DNA of 64,000 bases from Cheiracanthium punctorium (Eukaryota > Arthropoda > Arachnida > Araneae > Cheiracanthiidae). A program made the position numbers and the translations under genes. The stretch lies in the NCBI GenBank assembly GCA_038373885.1, contig JAWZYV010019936.1, positions 620,001 to 684,000 on the forward strand, read 5' to 3'. Positions 46,421 through 58,492 of this stretch are shown piece after piece; the first letter of the stretch is position 1; the number at the start of each line of letters is the position of its first letter. The notes below the pieces were generated by a model that made no database searches, was not told where the DNA came from, and saw nothing but the letters and a program-made list of their open reading frames with translations.

Positions 46421-48179
46421 TGTAGTCATGGCGGAATGAAGAAGCAACGGGGAAAAAGATACGTCATTTCCTTTACTGAGCGTTACTTCCGTCAGAAAAA
46501 AAATCTGAGTTACCCCCTAGTTGCGCCGGGGCCTTCGCAATTAGTAACGGGCCTGCGCGTGTATTTTGAAGAGCCATCCAAAGAGGCCTACGGATGCTCG
46601 AGTCTTCACATATACATCAGGCATTTCTTACGCTTCCCAGTGCTTTCAAACGTTATTTAATGTAGTTTTAAGTAGTAATTGTGTTACTAATTCAAGTACG
46701 AACTCATGATTAATTTGTTTGCTATGATACATATTGACATAAAGAAAATAGATGCACATAATTTGAAGGAAAAACAAAGTAGCGCTTACTCTCATGATTC
46801 ACGATTGCTTATTTTAGTTTCACAAGTGGATATTTAATATACTTTAAAATAACTAAATACACAAATGAGAAAGACATTTTTATAATGAATATTTCATGAA
46901 CGTAGTCGTATTTCCTACGTTATTCTAAACAATTCAACATTAATCTTTAACAAATGATGCATTAAATTCAGTGTTTTCGGGATATCCTGTATATTGGAGA
47001 AAATTGATAAAATACGCTCTATAGCGCGATCCCTGAATTAATTATTCTTTAATGAAGACATTTCATGTAGTATATATTATTCTTTTGTCGCTTTCTCAAT
47101 CGAACTTGGGAATTGAGCAAGCATTATGAACGCTTGTACAAAATATTAACTACATTTGAAGTTTCTGTATAAACGGGCAAAAATCAATAATTTATAATTT
47201 ACTGTATTTCTGCACTGTACCAGATGTAAGTCTTAATCACATAATCAAGGCATATATAACTGATAAATAACATTTTCAACTGGCAAAATTAAATTGTCTA
47301 AATAGTATCACAACGTCATGCTTATTTACAAGAATAAAAACTACTCAAGTAATACGATTTCTGATTAAAATAATTTATTTATAAATAACACACGAATAAT
47401 TATTCACTAAACATGATTTACATACATATTTTTAGAATTTCTAAATACATTGTAAGCGTTCACTTACCTTTACATTCAGAGCAAAATGTTCGAATTTTAG
47501 GATAAATTTTCATGAAAGAAAATGGCGCAAGATTTACAAAACGATTACCTACATCTAAAGTTCTTTAGTACGACAAAAGTATAAAAAAATTGTTTTAAAA
47601 TAATAAAATAATATAACATTTATAATACTTAGAATAATAAAATAGAATACTGTGACTAGGGAAAACAGGCCTCAATGATAAACTCATTTTTAGCGATGGC
47701 AACTCATAAGCGGGCCCGTTGCTTAACGATGGCCCCGGTTGCACCTAAAGAAGTTTTACTTCAAAAATGTAAATTTAATTCAAGTGCATTCTTCAGGGGC
47801 CAAAGCTGACTTACTCACTGTTGTCAACTGATAACTCCCTAACCTACTTCATTTATAATTTAACTAAAAGCAACTGAACAGCGTAACATTTTTTAAGAAT
47901 CTTTATTAAGTAGAAGATTATCTTGAGTGGGAATATTTTCTAGTCTCGTGCTCTTTGGAGCGTTGAATAACTTCTCATTTTAGCGGAAAGTCGCCTTAAA
48001 CGGAAAGTTGTTTCAATTCTTTGTTATTCCGTAAATGTTATGATGTTTAAACATCTATTTAAACAATTAACGGAACATACTTCGGCTACGTAAAATCCGA
48101 ATGTTTTCACAACATTCTGAAAATCAACTGAGTTTTTCTCATTTGCGAATACTAAAGACGAAATAGGAATTTTAATTAC
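46421..48179. other. No supported feature
   Basis: AT-rich DNA. A short GC-rich patch at 46,505-46,590 and another at 47,690-47,760 have no recognised identity. Confidence 0.5.
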
Positions 48180-48680
48180 TTTTTCGCAGAGCTAATTACA
48201 CTTAAATAATTACTTTTCATCTGAAGGCCTTTTCACAAACAATTAGATTGACCTTTTCCTGTTATCAACAACCCTGCAGGTAAAGGAACTCGTGTCCGAA
48301 AATTAATACCCCTCCTCTCCCCCCCTTTCCATATTGGTAATTTAGCAATTTATCCTTTCATAATGCGTACTCACTCCAGGGTTCGCTGGAGCCGAAAATC
48401 TTAGTAATATCAGGGTGCAGTCAGGAGAAATAAACTGGTTATCATCGCACTCATTAAGTAAATTGTTTCTGAAATAATTATTCGCCTGGATGATATAAAC
48501 CATGTATTTTGACATCTAAATTGCAAATTGCATTACGCCGACTGAGCTGCTAAATAAAAGTCAAAATCAATACACAGCGTTTTGGCAGTGCCGAACAGTG
48601 AACGGTTCATTTCCTAGTTTCATAACGGTAATGTAACCCCTACCAAAAACTGACAATATCAGCGTGCTTGAAACGATTTA
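48180..48680 (+). repeat. Diverged dispersed repeat, copy 2 (partner 43,920-44,420)
   Basis: Collinear with copy 1, offset about 4.26 kb. Shared words include caaccctgcaggtaaagga, gccgaaaatcttagtaatat and aataaaagtcaaaatcaat. A C-rich tract (about 48,309-48,327) is specific to this copy. Confidence 0.8.
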
Positions 48681-49749
48681 CGTAAAAATGTGTTATTGCA
48701 GTCTGTGCGCATTTGTAGTCATAAAGATGTTTAGGACTTCATATTGATTTTGCAGCTTTATTAAACATGTGTCTATAATATTGCATTTTTCAAAATTGTT
48801 CACTTTTTAAAATATTCAGTGTAAATGATCTTATTTAATTGGATTACTATTGCTGAGTATCATGGGTATATCCCGTGTAACGTTAATGCTTTCGATTATA
48901 GTTTTGAACTTGCCACTTTCAGCTTGCTTCAATTGGATTAAACCTTTAACGCGCAGTGTTCCCGCTCTGGGAACACCAAACTCTGAAGTTATGACTGTTG
49001 CCAGTCACGAAGAATAGATTGGATTTCTATAAAAATAGTTGCGGGTGACATAGCTCGACGAGAATCCTCTACTTTTCAGCACGTCATTTCCCGTAAAAAA
49101 ATTGTCACGATTACTTTTAAGAGCACTGACATCTGACATCTGAACAGCACTGACACTGACAGCTGAAAAATGGAAGAATGTGAGAACAACAGCCAGCTGC
49201 TGGGAGTTAAGTCGAGCGATGGCAACGGCTGCCCTTTTTTCAGCATTGAGAAAGGGTTGCGCCTCAAAGGGTTAATGGGGTACGGGTGCTAATGACAAAT
49301 CTCCATTACGATTGCCAATGACAAATCTCCATTACGAAACTTTGCGAAAGAGTTTTCAACATCAACTGCATCTATCATCCCAAACAGCGTCTTTAAACTC
49401 CAATAAAATCTCATTACAACTAATTTTTATGTTTTATGTGGGTTTTATGTTTTTGAAATAAATCATCTTAAAATCCAGAAAAAATATTCTGGTTACTTAT
49501 ACTTTTATTTAACATTAAAATTATAAGTAAGCATCAAAATATTCAGTTAAATTTTATTACGAAGAAAATCTCACTTGTCTTGAAGGCAGTATGAATTTTC
49601 AAAATATTTCTTTTAGTCCATAAATTGTCTGTTTGCTTTACCCAGTGATATTACTGGAAACCTGTGATATATGTGATGTCATAAATTTCACAAATGAATG
49701 AACCCGTTCTTCAGACAAGGATAAAGCCTGTATGAAAATTCAGTACTTT

Positions 49750-50170
49750 TAACTCTTGAGTGCTATTAATTTCAGACAACTATTTTTGTCTTTTCGATGG
49801 AGCGACGTATCACTTTTCAAGGGTTGTCAGATAACAAAGAGGCAGTCAAAAGTTGCAAAGTTTGGTGCCAAAAAATGAGTCCCCAAAACTGAGCCAAGCT
49901 TCGCGATGTGTTCTATATTTGGCGAGAAATTTCCCAACCCTACTGTTTATTATTAAAGTGATGTATAGCAAGAATATGCCAGGCAGATACTAAAACAGTT
50001 TTAGCAGGCGATTTTAATAGAGATTTTTATTCCAAAGAAGTATTTTATGGAGCAAAAAAGACAAATACGGCAAACTCATGGTTTATGATGCACCTTCTAA
50101 TATAATAGAACAAGGAAGACGAATAGGGTTAACACATATATCATGACGCACTTTCCAACATAACAGAAGA
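49750..50170 (+). mobile_element. Helitron-related fragment with GDFN coding signal
   Basis: Sequence from gagtgctatt.atttca and tcacttttcaa through ggtgccaaaa to the repeat block matches the Helitron at about 16,870-17,210. The plus strand reads DTKTVLAGDFNRDFYSKE, continuing to NSWFMM without a stop (about 49,978-50,085). This is the best preserved of the four copies of this peptide. No Helitron 5' or 3' end is visible here. Confidence 0.55.
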
Positions 50171-50283
50171 AGAGATTACGTGGTTCACATTTTCATTTGG
50201 TTCATTTTTAAAGGTTATGCAAATTTAAAAAAAAAACTGAATTTTTAATATTTATTACTGCTTATTGTTAGTTTACTATCTGC

Positions 50284-50450
50284 CAGGGGCGTAGCCAGAA
50301 ATTTTAAATGGGGTGTTTCGACTTCTGCAACTCACATATATGCATATATGTGTGTGATAAGGGAGTGAAGAATATACATTTTGTATGGCAAAAAATTCCT
50401 CATGGGGGGAGGTTATCACCCCCCTAACCCCCCCCTTGGCTACGCCCCTG
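50284..50450. mobile_element. hAT MITE (167 bp), 8-bp duplication
   Basis: The ends are CAGGGGCGTAGCCA and its inverse TGGCTACGCCCCTG. Identical 8-mers ctatctgc flank it (50,276-50,283 and 50,451-50,458). The interior includes a C-rich tract next to the right end. It is non-coding. Confidence 0.93.
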
Positions 50451-50458
50451 CTATCTGC

Positions 50459-52534
50459 CATTCCAGATTATTTCTATTTGTTATGGATAGTAAATTTTTA
50501 TTAGAAAACATAACACAATGTATAGTACATAAACATTAAATGGCAGATTTAGAATTCCGCTGATTTAATTCACTTCGCTTATCACCATTGGAAATTATCA
50601 GTTATAACGTTTATCCTCCTCCATCCATACTGAAATATACAACTCTTGAAAATCTTCATCACGAATTAAATTCCTTCCACCAGTGAAATTTTCCGATTTA
50701 TTCAGAGCAAACAAGTGTTTAACTTGCAAATTTCCTTAATGAACACCGCGAGCTGCTCTCTAAACTCGATTGACTGGATTAGAGACAAAGCTAATTTGTC
50801 TTCAAATTTTCCACTAGCGGGGAGGAGAAATGTCTCTGATATTCGAAATAGCCACGTGGAACTCCAAGTAATTATTAAACCACATTAGAATGCTTTGTGC
50901 CCAGGTTGCTGCAAATTCAGATAGATATCCCAATAGGTTCCGATGGCAGGGCAAATGCATTTTGAGGTTTGTATTACTAATTGATTGCGATGAATAAACT
51001 GACCTATTAATATATAGTGATATTGAACCAAACTTCTATTCATTTGATTAGAAATCCTTCATCTTTTAAACGACAATGAATGTTTATATTCAATTTTCCT
51101 AAAAGATTTATTTACAATTATATAATTAAATTTTCAAATAATGAAACTCCAATATATAAAAAGTAATTTATTGATTTTATATATCGATTGTTATAGTTTA
51201 ATCTACAGCTTAAGATCTAGGATTATAAAAGATGTACAAAATGATTAAAGTGAGTTGATGGTTAGTTGGACTTAAATAGAAGATTCTTTTCATTATTAAA
51301 TATTGATATATTTTATTAAATATTGATTTATTAGATCAATTATAAGATATGTCATATTTATTTATTTAAAAACTACCTTCGAATTTCTACCAAAACTTTG
51401 CATGTAATAGTCTCAAATTAAAAGATATAGAATACAAAATTTACAAAATTTTAATCTCTATTGAATTTCTGATATCAAACTATCAATACTTCAACTTTTA
51501 TACAGTATATCAGAATAATAAAGCAATTTTAGGCCTCAGACAACTAACTTCTAACTTATAATCACGTTTTAAGAAACGTGTTGAAGTGGTAATCCATTTT
51601 TTAACTGAATTTGATACACAATTTTGCTATAATTTAATAACTGCATTATTTAGAAAATAAAATTTAAAAAATAGTTTTTAAAATACCGCTTTTAGTGGTA
51701 GTTAGCCATTATTGAATTTTTAAATGTCATTTCATCTTTTGATAATGATTGTAAACATGTGTTGAAGGATAACATTAGCAGTTGTCAGACTTACCCTTCA
51801 CAAAAATTTTATTCAAAACCTTTCTAAACATACTGTGTATGCCAATTGAAATATGATTAGCTCTATAATCATTCTTGACCACTAATGTGAATTACAATGC
51901 TGTGATTATTATTACAAGCAGTGTATTTTATACAATTTTATTTATTAAAGAGAAATTGTATGTTTAAAAACAAAAAAATACATATTAATATCTTTTATAT
52001 ATCACATAAAATGCAATTGTATTAAACTTTGTTTTGTTAAGCGAGGCCCATTCCACGCGTACTATAATTTGGGTTCGTATGCTTTAACACTAGAATTACG
52101 GCGTAATTCCTCATGCCTTCATTTAATGACAGCACCGTGTAATGTTAGACTTCGTGCGATATCTAGTACCATGATAGCTCCATGGCTTAGATTTCTGGAT
52201 ATAAGGATTGGGTTTTTTTAGTTCGTTTGTGTCACGCTTGGCTGTGTTGGATTTACACGCTAAGTATTTTCCGTTTCTTAATTGTATTATTCATTTAAAC
52301 TCTTTCGGTACGGAGGAGCTGATAGCGGTTATATAGCTCTGGTACGAGGAAGTTTTCAAAAGACTGGTGCACTGTACGGAAGCGTAAGCCGCGAAACGTG
52401 TTTCACTGCATCCATTGAAAAATCAAAAATGTTTCAATATTCTAACAAAAAATGACTTTTTACAAAAAGTGGTTAATTATATTCCGGAATCGTTGGCAGC
52501 TATGGAAATCATACCTTCATAACTTGTAGGTGGA
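50459..52534. other. No supported feature
   Basis: AT-rich DNA without notable open frames. A small palindrome (gaattacggcgtaattc) lies near 52,093-52,109. Confidence 0.5.
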
Positions 52535-52722
52535 GCGGCAGTAGTATCCAGAGAATGTTCCATGCTGCCGCCATTTGGCGGCGGTAGCACCCAGACAACG
52601 CTACGTGGACGCCGCCAATGGGTAGCGGTAGCTCCCAGTGAGTGTTTCGTGGTTGCCGCCAATAGACGGCAGGAGTACCCAGAGAACGTTTCGTGGCAGC
52701 CGCCAACGGGCGGCAGGAGTGA
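52535..52722. repeat. GC-rich minisatellite, 43-44 bp units, about 4.4 copies
   Basis: Units start gcggca/ggtag at about 52,535, 52,578, 52,621 and 52,665, with a partial unit near 52,709. Each contains cccagagaacg-type sequence and ends with gccgccaat-type sequence. It is markedly GC-richer than its surroundings. The period is not a multiple of three, and frames crossing it are open on both strands only because the repeat lacks stops, so I do not call it coding. Confidence 0.85.
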
Positions 52723-53054
52723 CGAAAGGCTTAATTGTATATTTTGCTTCTGCAGGTCAGAGAAAATTGGTGCCCGTTGTATTCAAACATTTTTCTGGAC
52801 TAAAAACGCTACTTTTACTATATTAAATTTATTACTGATCTATAGCAATGCGTTAGAATTTTATCAGAATCTTCTGACACCAAGCTAGAAACCTACAGTA
52901 TATTTTCGCCAATCTCTCTCAGATGAAGCTGGCATTATATATTTTAATTTTATTTTTATTTGTGGTTTATATATTTCTTTTTTTTATTGCAAATTTCTGT
53001 TTTTGCTGTTTTTTGAGAAGAGATTTTTTCCATGTATATATATATATATATATA

Positions 53055-54306
53055 CAGGGTTTGGACAAAAATATGGAAACACCTAAAAAAAAAATATGCT
53101 TCTTTGCCTAATATGGTGTAGGAAATCCGTTGGCTTTCAAAACAGCTTGCAGTCTTCTCCGAATGGATAAATACAGTTCCTGTATACTTGTCAAGGGAAT
53201 CTGGTGCCATTCTTCCTGCAAAACGGTGGCAAGTTCAGATAGCGATTTTGGCGGTGGATAGCGATCACGCACTTTCCTCTCCATTGTAGACTGCAATACT
53301 CAATAATATTGAGGTCTGGTGATTGTGGTGGCCAGGGGAGATGAGACAACTCATCCTCGTGCTTAGAAAACCAGTCCTGGACAATGTGATCTATGTGAAC
53401 AGGGGCTTTGTCGTCTTGGAAGACACCATCACCATTGAGGAACAATGTTTGTACCACGGGATGGTCTTGATCGGCCAAAATGTTCACTTCAAGCTTGGCA
53501 GTAATGTGGCCTGACACAGCTATCATGGGGCCCACAGAGAACTACGATATGGCTGCCCAAACCATCACAGAACCCCTGCAATGTTTCACTCTTGGGAACA
53601 AGCAGTCTGTATATAGGCTTTGGATGGCGTTCTCCAGACGTAAACTCGGCCAGAAGTGGGAAACAGCGTGAAAGCAGACTCATCCGACCATATTACTTTC
53701 TTCTACTGTTCTATATTCCAGGCTTTATGGCTTAAACACCACTTTTTCCTGTTACGGGCGTTATCATCACTGATGAATGGTTTTTGAATAGCAGCTCGGG
53801 CAGTACCTGCCCTGTTTATGGAGCTCCCTTCTATTGTTTTGGTACTCACAGGGTTTGTGAGCAAAACATTCATTTCAGTAGAAACTTTTGCAGCTGTGGT
53901 CTTCTTATTTTTCGTCACAATCCTCCTTAATGAACGTCTGATCACTCAGCACACACTTTCGTCCGGTCTGTGATTTAGCGGATGATGTTTTTCTGTATTT
54001 TAAATACGGAATAAATCCTCGATGCAGTACTTCTTGCAACACTAAACACCTCGACTTACGGAAGCACACCATACGAGCTCCAACAATTTTTTCCATGTTC
54101 AAAGTCTGTTAGCTCTGGATTGATGCAATGACAACTTCACATAACAGTGCCCCGACAACGACTGAACAGCGCAGCGCATTTACGACGTTGTACAGGTGAC
54201 GTCAGTTGACGAAAACGCCAGCGCCACCTACATATTTCACTAGAATCAATCTTTTTTTTCAAGCATGCATTTCACAAGCTGTTTCCATATTTTTGTCCAA
54301 CCCCTG
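53055..54306 (-). mobile_element. Decayed Tc1/mariner element (1,252 bp)
   Basis: The ends CAGGGTTTGGACAAAAATAT and CAGGGGTTGGACAAAAATAT (the latter read inward on the minus strand) are near-perfect inverted repeats extending to ggaaaca. TA flanks both ends (53,053-53,054 and 54,307-54,308), within a (TA)n tract on the left. The minus strand holds a broken transposase. Confidence 0.93.
53108..54102 (-). pseudogene. Tc1/mariner transposase, frameshifted
   Basis: Minus-strand blocks in order: N-terminal DNA-binding part across two frames (54,102-53,905 with SAKSQTGRKCVLSDQTF; 53,945-53,703 with RRIVTKNKKTTAAKVSTEM). Next come WSDESAFTLFP with the first Asp codon at 53,682-53,684, a stop near 53,595, then VFQDDKAPVHIDHIVQDWF and LPWPPQSPDLNIIEY with the second Asp and the Glu (53,535-53,191). 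The C-terminus is in another frame (53,296-53,108). I count 36 residues between the second Asp and the Glu, unlike the 34 in the intact copy at 260-1300. At least three frameshifts and a stop make it non-functional. Confidence 0.9.
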
Positions 54307-54308
54307 TA

Positions 54309-54971
54309 TATATACAAGTTTAATTGTTGTATACCCATGAAAAACAACCCTCTAAATCAATGTCATAAAACAGCAAAAGTAGAAATACATAATTAAGAAA
54401 AATAGAAATGAAACACAAATATTATAAATATATATGAAATATATCGGTGCTGGACAGAGCAAGTGGCTCAATCGTGACACTTGCATTTGCAGGAAGATGA
54501 CCGCCCGCAATCGTTGGTATTTCGTTGTTGGGCAAGCTCCAGTACTGTTGGGGCAGTGGCTACCGTCGTTAATCTCCACACTTCTGCTTTAGACATATTT
54601 TTATTAAATCTCACACAAATTTAAATGTCGATAGCAGACACTAAAAAGGGGCTCCGTGAACCGTGTTTCGAATTATATAAGCGCAAATCACGTGGCTTAT
54701 GTAGTAATCACATGTTCCAAAAAAGGTGCATTTATTGGCTATTAAAATGCCTGGGTCTCAGCCCCAGAAAATTCTTGCGAGGTTTGGCGATTGTGAGGTG
54801 TTAGAACCAGGCGAAATACGTATATCAATTGTGTATTTAATAAATTCAGATCCCGATACAAATCCTTTGTTTGAAAACGAAAGTTGCTCCGCTCCTATAG
54901 AATTTAGAAGGAATAGCTAATAGAAATTTTGAATTTTGAGAGGATATTTAATTTTATCCTTTTTTATTTTA
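54309..54971. other. No supported feature
   Basis: AT-rich DNA between the Tc1 relict and the MULE. Short frames only. Confidence 0.5.
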
Positions 54972-54979
54972 ATTTTATC

Positions 54980-55074
54980 TAGGAAAAGCAATCCCGCACT
55001 GTTTTTCGTCCTGCGGGATTTCGGGATTGAGATTCATTGATCCCGCGGGATCCCGCAATCCCGCGGGATTGACA
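54980..55074 (+). repeat. Left terminal inverted repeat of the MULE
   Basis: GC-rich in an AT-rich region and rich in short palindromes (atcccgcgggat occurs at 55,040-55,051). It matches the right end imperfectly because the internal spacing of the cccgcgggat words differs. Confidence 0.85.
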
Positions 55075-55318
55075 TTTTATTTAGTTAGGACTTCATTTCA
55101 ACAGAGAAAAGTAGAAAAATGTAAGATTTTAAGCACTAGGAAGTTTATCTTAATAATAATAATTAATCTTGTGAGATAATTAGTACAATAACTTAGAAAT
55201 ATGAAAATTATAATTATGATATTCAGAATAATATACTAAGTTATGTCTTATGTTAGTTGCTAAAGATGAGGAATATACAATTTATATATATGTTAACATA
55301 GGTCATTTTCGGGTTTGG

Positions 55319-55670
55319 GACATTTCACCGACACCGTTTCACCGACTGGATATTTCACCGACATGGACTTTTCACCGACTGGACAGTTCACCGACGTGGA
55401 TATTTCACCGACTGGACATTTCACCGACACGGATTTTTCACTGACTGGACATTTCACCGACACGGATTTTTCACCGACTGGACATTTCAACGACACGGAT
55501 TTTTCACCGACTGGACACTTCACCGACACGGATTTTTCACCGACTGGACACTTCACCGACACGGATTTTTCAGCGACTGGACATTTCTCCGACATGAATT
55601 TTTTACCGACTGGGCATTTCAACGACACGGATTTTTCACCGACAGGACATTTTCATGAACATTTCAGCCA
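55319..55670 (+). repeat. Left tandem-repeat arm, 33-bp units
   Basis: About eleven units alternating ttcaccgactggacat and ttcaccgacacggattt. Every half-unit carries caccgac or a one-base variant. The first ~110 bp match the right arm in inverted orientation nearly base for base, including unit-specific variants (gttcaccgacgtggata). Because 33 is a multiple of three and the unit lacks stops, both strands show open frames; these are by-products. The repeated caccgac word could be a binding site for the element's own protein (inference). Confidence 0.92.
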
Positions 55671-55679
55671 CTTTAAAAT

Positions 55680-56797
55680 TGACTAAATTTTCAATTTTAC
55701 GACGACAAGCCAATTCCCACACAGTTTTAATAATACATTTAACGAAAAATCTCCCATAAAGAGAGCAACTAATTAAGATTTTTTTTTTCTCAAACATTTA
55801 TCAATATATCTAAAAAAGATTTCTTTTGTACAAAACTAGAAAGTTTAGGCGTTTAAAGCAGGGCCGTGACTATAGTTTATTTATTTATTTTTGTTGGGTT
55901 GGGAGGTGGGGGATTGCAAAAAACATTCATATGAACCATAATTAATCATACGCGTGCGTTATTAAAAATCACATGTATTAATTATGCATACGTAATTAAT
56001 TAACATTAATTAAATTAATATATCATATGTAAATCATAATTAATTTAAGTACATATTTATTAACTTTGTGTAATTAAATTAATTACTTAATTAAAACTCA
56101 TTTATAATTAATCTGTGCATTAAAGTAAAAGAAGATTTGAGAAAAACAATCGTACTGAAAGTGTATTTTTTGATAACAATATACGTCAAATTTTCGAAGG
56201 GCGGGTGAAACCTATGCATTCCCCCCTTTGTAAAAGGTTCTAATTTATGTTGTACAATGTTTATTTTTTCAAAATATTATTCTATTTTTTTAATTACTCG
56301 TAACGGGAAATAATCAAATTCTTTACCCCACGGAACAAATTACTGATAAGGCCATTCTCAACCTGGTGAAAGTTGATTCTTTTTTATCGGGGGATGTGGG
56401 ATAGGATTACTTTCCAGTCTAAAAGCCATGAGTCTATCATAACTTAAACCATTGTAAACTAAAATCGCATTTGAATAGCCATCCAAACACTGATAAGAAA
56501 GAATGTGTGGTAGGGCTTTTCCAAGAATTTATGTACCTCTCTCAACCCGGTATTTTCTCCTGTAGTGCAACTTTCTATTAATGGAAAAACGATGCTCCCT
56601 GGTAACCCTTTCATCTTTGCAGCCAGGCGGAGCTTAGTACCCCACGTGACAATAGTGCTAAACTTTTACTCTTGAGTCTCAATGTCCAGTACAGCTTATG
56701 GAAATATAAGAACTGCACGTGTGCAACTTAGTAATATTGGAGTATATCAACCTCAGAAAAATCTTTTGACGTAGAAGTTGGACTCTAGTTTCCTTCC
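55680..56797. other. MULE 5' internal non-coding region
   Basis: AT-rich, with many attaatt words (55,940-56,110). It presumably holds the transposase promoter and leader. A cagggccgtgactatagttt stretch at 55,858-55,880 resembles a hAT tip without a partner. No open frame of note. Confidence 0.5.
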
Positions 56798-58225
56798 ATG
56801 ATGTCTTGTTTGAGAGTGGCAGAAGTTATAAATTCCACGAGAGGAAAGCCGAAAATTGTAATTGACGGATTTCTCTATGATAAAGACAAGAATCGTGACA
56901 ATTTATATTATTGGGTATGCGAAAGAAGATATCATAAAAATTTGAAATGCAGTGCAAGAGCTGTGACTATTTTTTCAAATGGCAGCCATGCCATCAAGAA
57001 ACTTGTTTCCTCGGCACATAATCATGCTGCCGATGCAAGTCAGCCATACGTCAGGCAAGTACAAGTCAAAATTAAGGAAACAGCAAAAACAACTAATGAT
57101 AGACCAGTGCAGATAATAAGTAATGTGTTATCGTCCGTACAACCAGAAGTACAGGCATGCTTGCCTAAAAAGGAAGCAATAAGAAAACTAATTAAACGAG
57201 CGCAGCGTGTTGACACTCCTGTCGAACCAGAAACATTGCAAGATTTAAATATACCAGACGAATATTCTTTAACTTTAACTGGTCGACAATTTTTTAAAGA
57301 TATAGCAGAAGATAATGACAGAATTTTAATTTTTTCAACAGACGAAAATCTGAAATATTTACACTTGTCTAAATTCTGGATAATGGATGGAACTTTTAAA
57401 ACAGTTCCTCATCTTTTCAAGCAACTGTACACGATCCATGCCAATGTTGGGACTGAAACCGATTTTGTAATAGTTCCGCTGGTGTATACTTTAATGAGCT
57501 CCAAAACGGAAGAATGTTATAGAAAGCTTTTTGAAGAATTGATCGACTGGGCAGGTAACATCGGCTACGGACCTTAAGCCAGATTTTATATTATCTGATT
57601 TTGAAAAGGGAGCAATGAATGCTATCAACACAGTAATACCAAACGCTCAAAGCAAAGGCTGTAATTTACATTTGTCTCAGGCTGTGTACAGAAGAATACA
57701 AAAAAATGGGCTTGCATCGAAATATGGAACTGATCCTAATTTTAGCATTTTAATTAGACATATTCCAGCCCTGTCGTTTCTAAGTGCATTAGAAATCCCG
57801 GATGCATTTGAGCGTCTGAAAGCTTTTATGTCACCCGAAGCCGAACCCATTTTAAAATGGTTTGATGAGTATTTTGTAAATGGCAAATTACGGAAACGAA
57901 ATCAAAGAACTGGTCAAGAACAAAGATGGCCGCCATTATTCCCCCCCCCCCCGAAATCTGGTCAGTTTTTGAAAATAATCAATTTGCTTTCCCTAGAACC
58001 CAAAATAATATCGAGGCTTGGCATCGACGGCGGGAAACCTTAGTTGGACGGCCACACGTTGGAATATTTCACATTATAGGAGAAATCAGAAAAGAACAAA
58101 ATGAAGTAGAAAATGCAATAGAGAGAGTTATTAGAGGAGAGCCACCCCAAAAGAAAAAAAAAAGAAGATGTAGACAGAGAAAAACGAATCCAAACAATCA
58201 TTTTAGATCGACAAGACAGATCTGA
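56798..58225 (+). pseudogene. MULE transposase with FLYWCH zinc finger, two frameshifts
   Basis: The N-terminal segment (56,798-57,577, 259 codons) has a FLYWCH finger at residues ~20-78: FLY at 25-27, W39-x-C41, C51, H74 and H76. A linker leads to the MULE DDE domain with the first Asp in WIMDGTFK (D197). A +1/-1 shift between about 57,543 and 57,575 moves to a second frame carrying KPDFILSDFEKGAMNAI (second Asp) and the conserved CNLHL Cys/His motif. A second shift in a run of 12 C (57,941-57,952) leads to the final frame with NNIEAWHRRRE (third acidic residue) and a basic KKKKRRCRQRK tail, possibly a nuclear signal, ending at 58,225. All catalytic residues survive. Only these two indels break the gene, so it is either recently inactivated or affected by sequencing error. 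Confidence 0.9.
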
Positions 58226-58492
58226 GATGGATTTTTTACGTGGAATAGCCCACAACATTTCTTTTTAGTGACTTTTGTATTTTGTATTTTGCCTTTTGTA
58301 CCTTATATTTTGTAATAATTTTGTACTGTAATTTTCAATAAAGACAACAGTGGGGTACTTTTCCATACACTCCTCGTGGTGTGCCCTGGTAACGACTATC
58401 TGTCGGCTAAGTATGGAATATACATATACAGCCTTTTCGGCTAATAAATAAATAAAATTAAGAGTCATTTTCATATATTAGTGTATATAATA

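Noticed and set aside
46397..46660. 87-codon plus-strand frame near 46.5 kb
   Set aside because: It starts inside a dispersed repeat and has no recognisable motif.
52477..52888. Overlapping frames on both strands through the GC-rich minisatellite
   Set aside because: The openness comes from repeat composition, and the 43-44 bp period shifts frame from unit to unit.
55250..55686. Long open frames through the 33-bp array on both strands (repetitive GHFTDTDF-like peptide)
   Set aside because: The unit length is a multiple of three and lacks stop codons, so frames stay open on either strand and again in the inverted arm. The arms are structural parts of the MULE, not a protein gene.
55858..55880. 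hAT-like tip cagggccgtgactatagttt inside the MULE
   Set aside because: No inverted partner or duplication was found in the following sequence.
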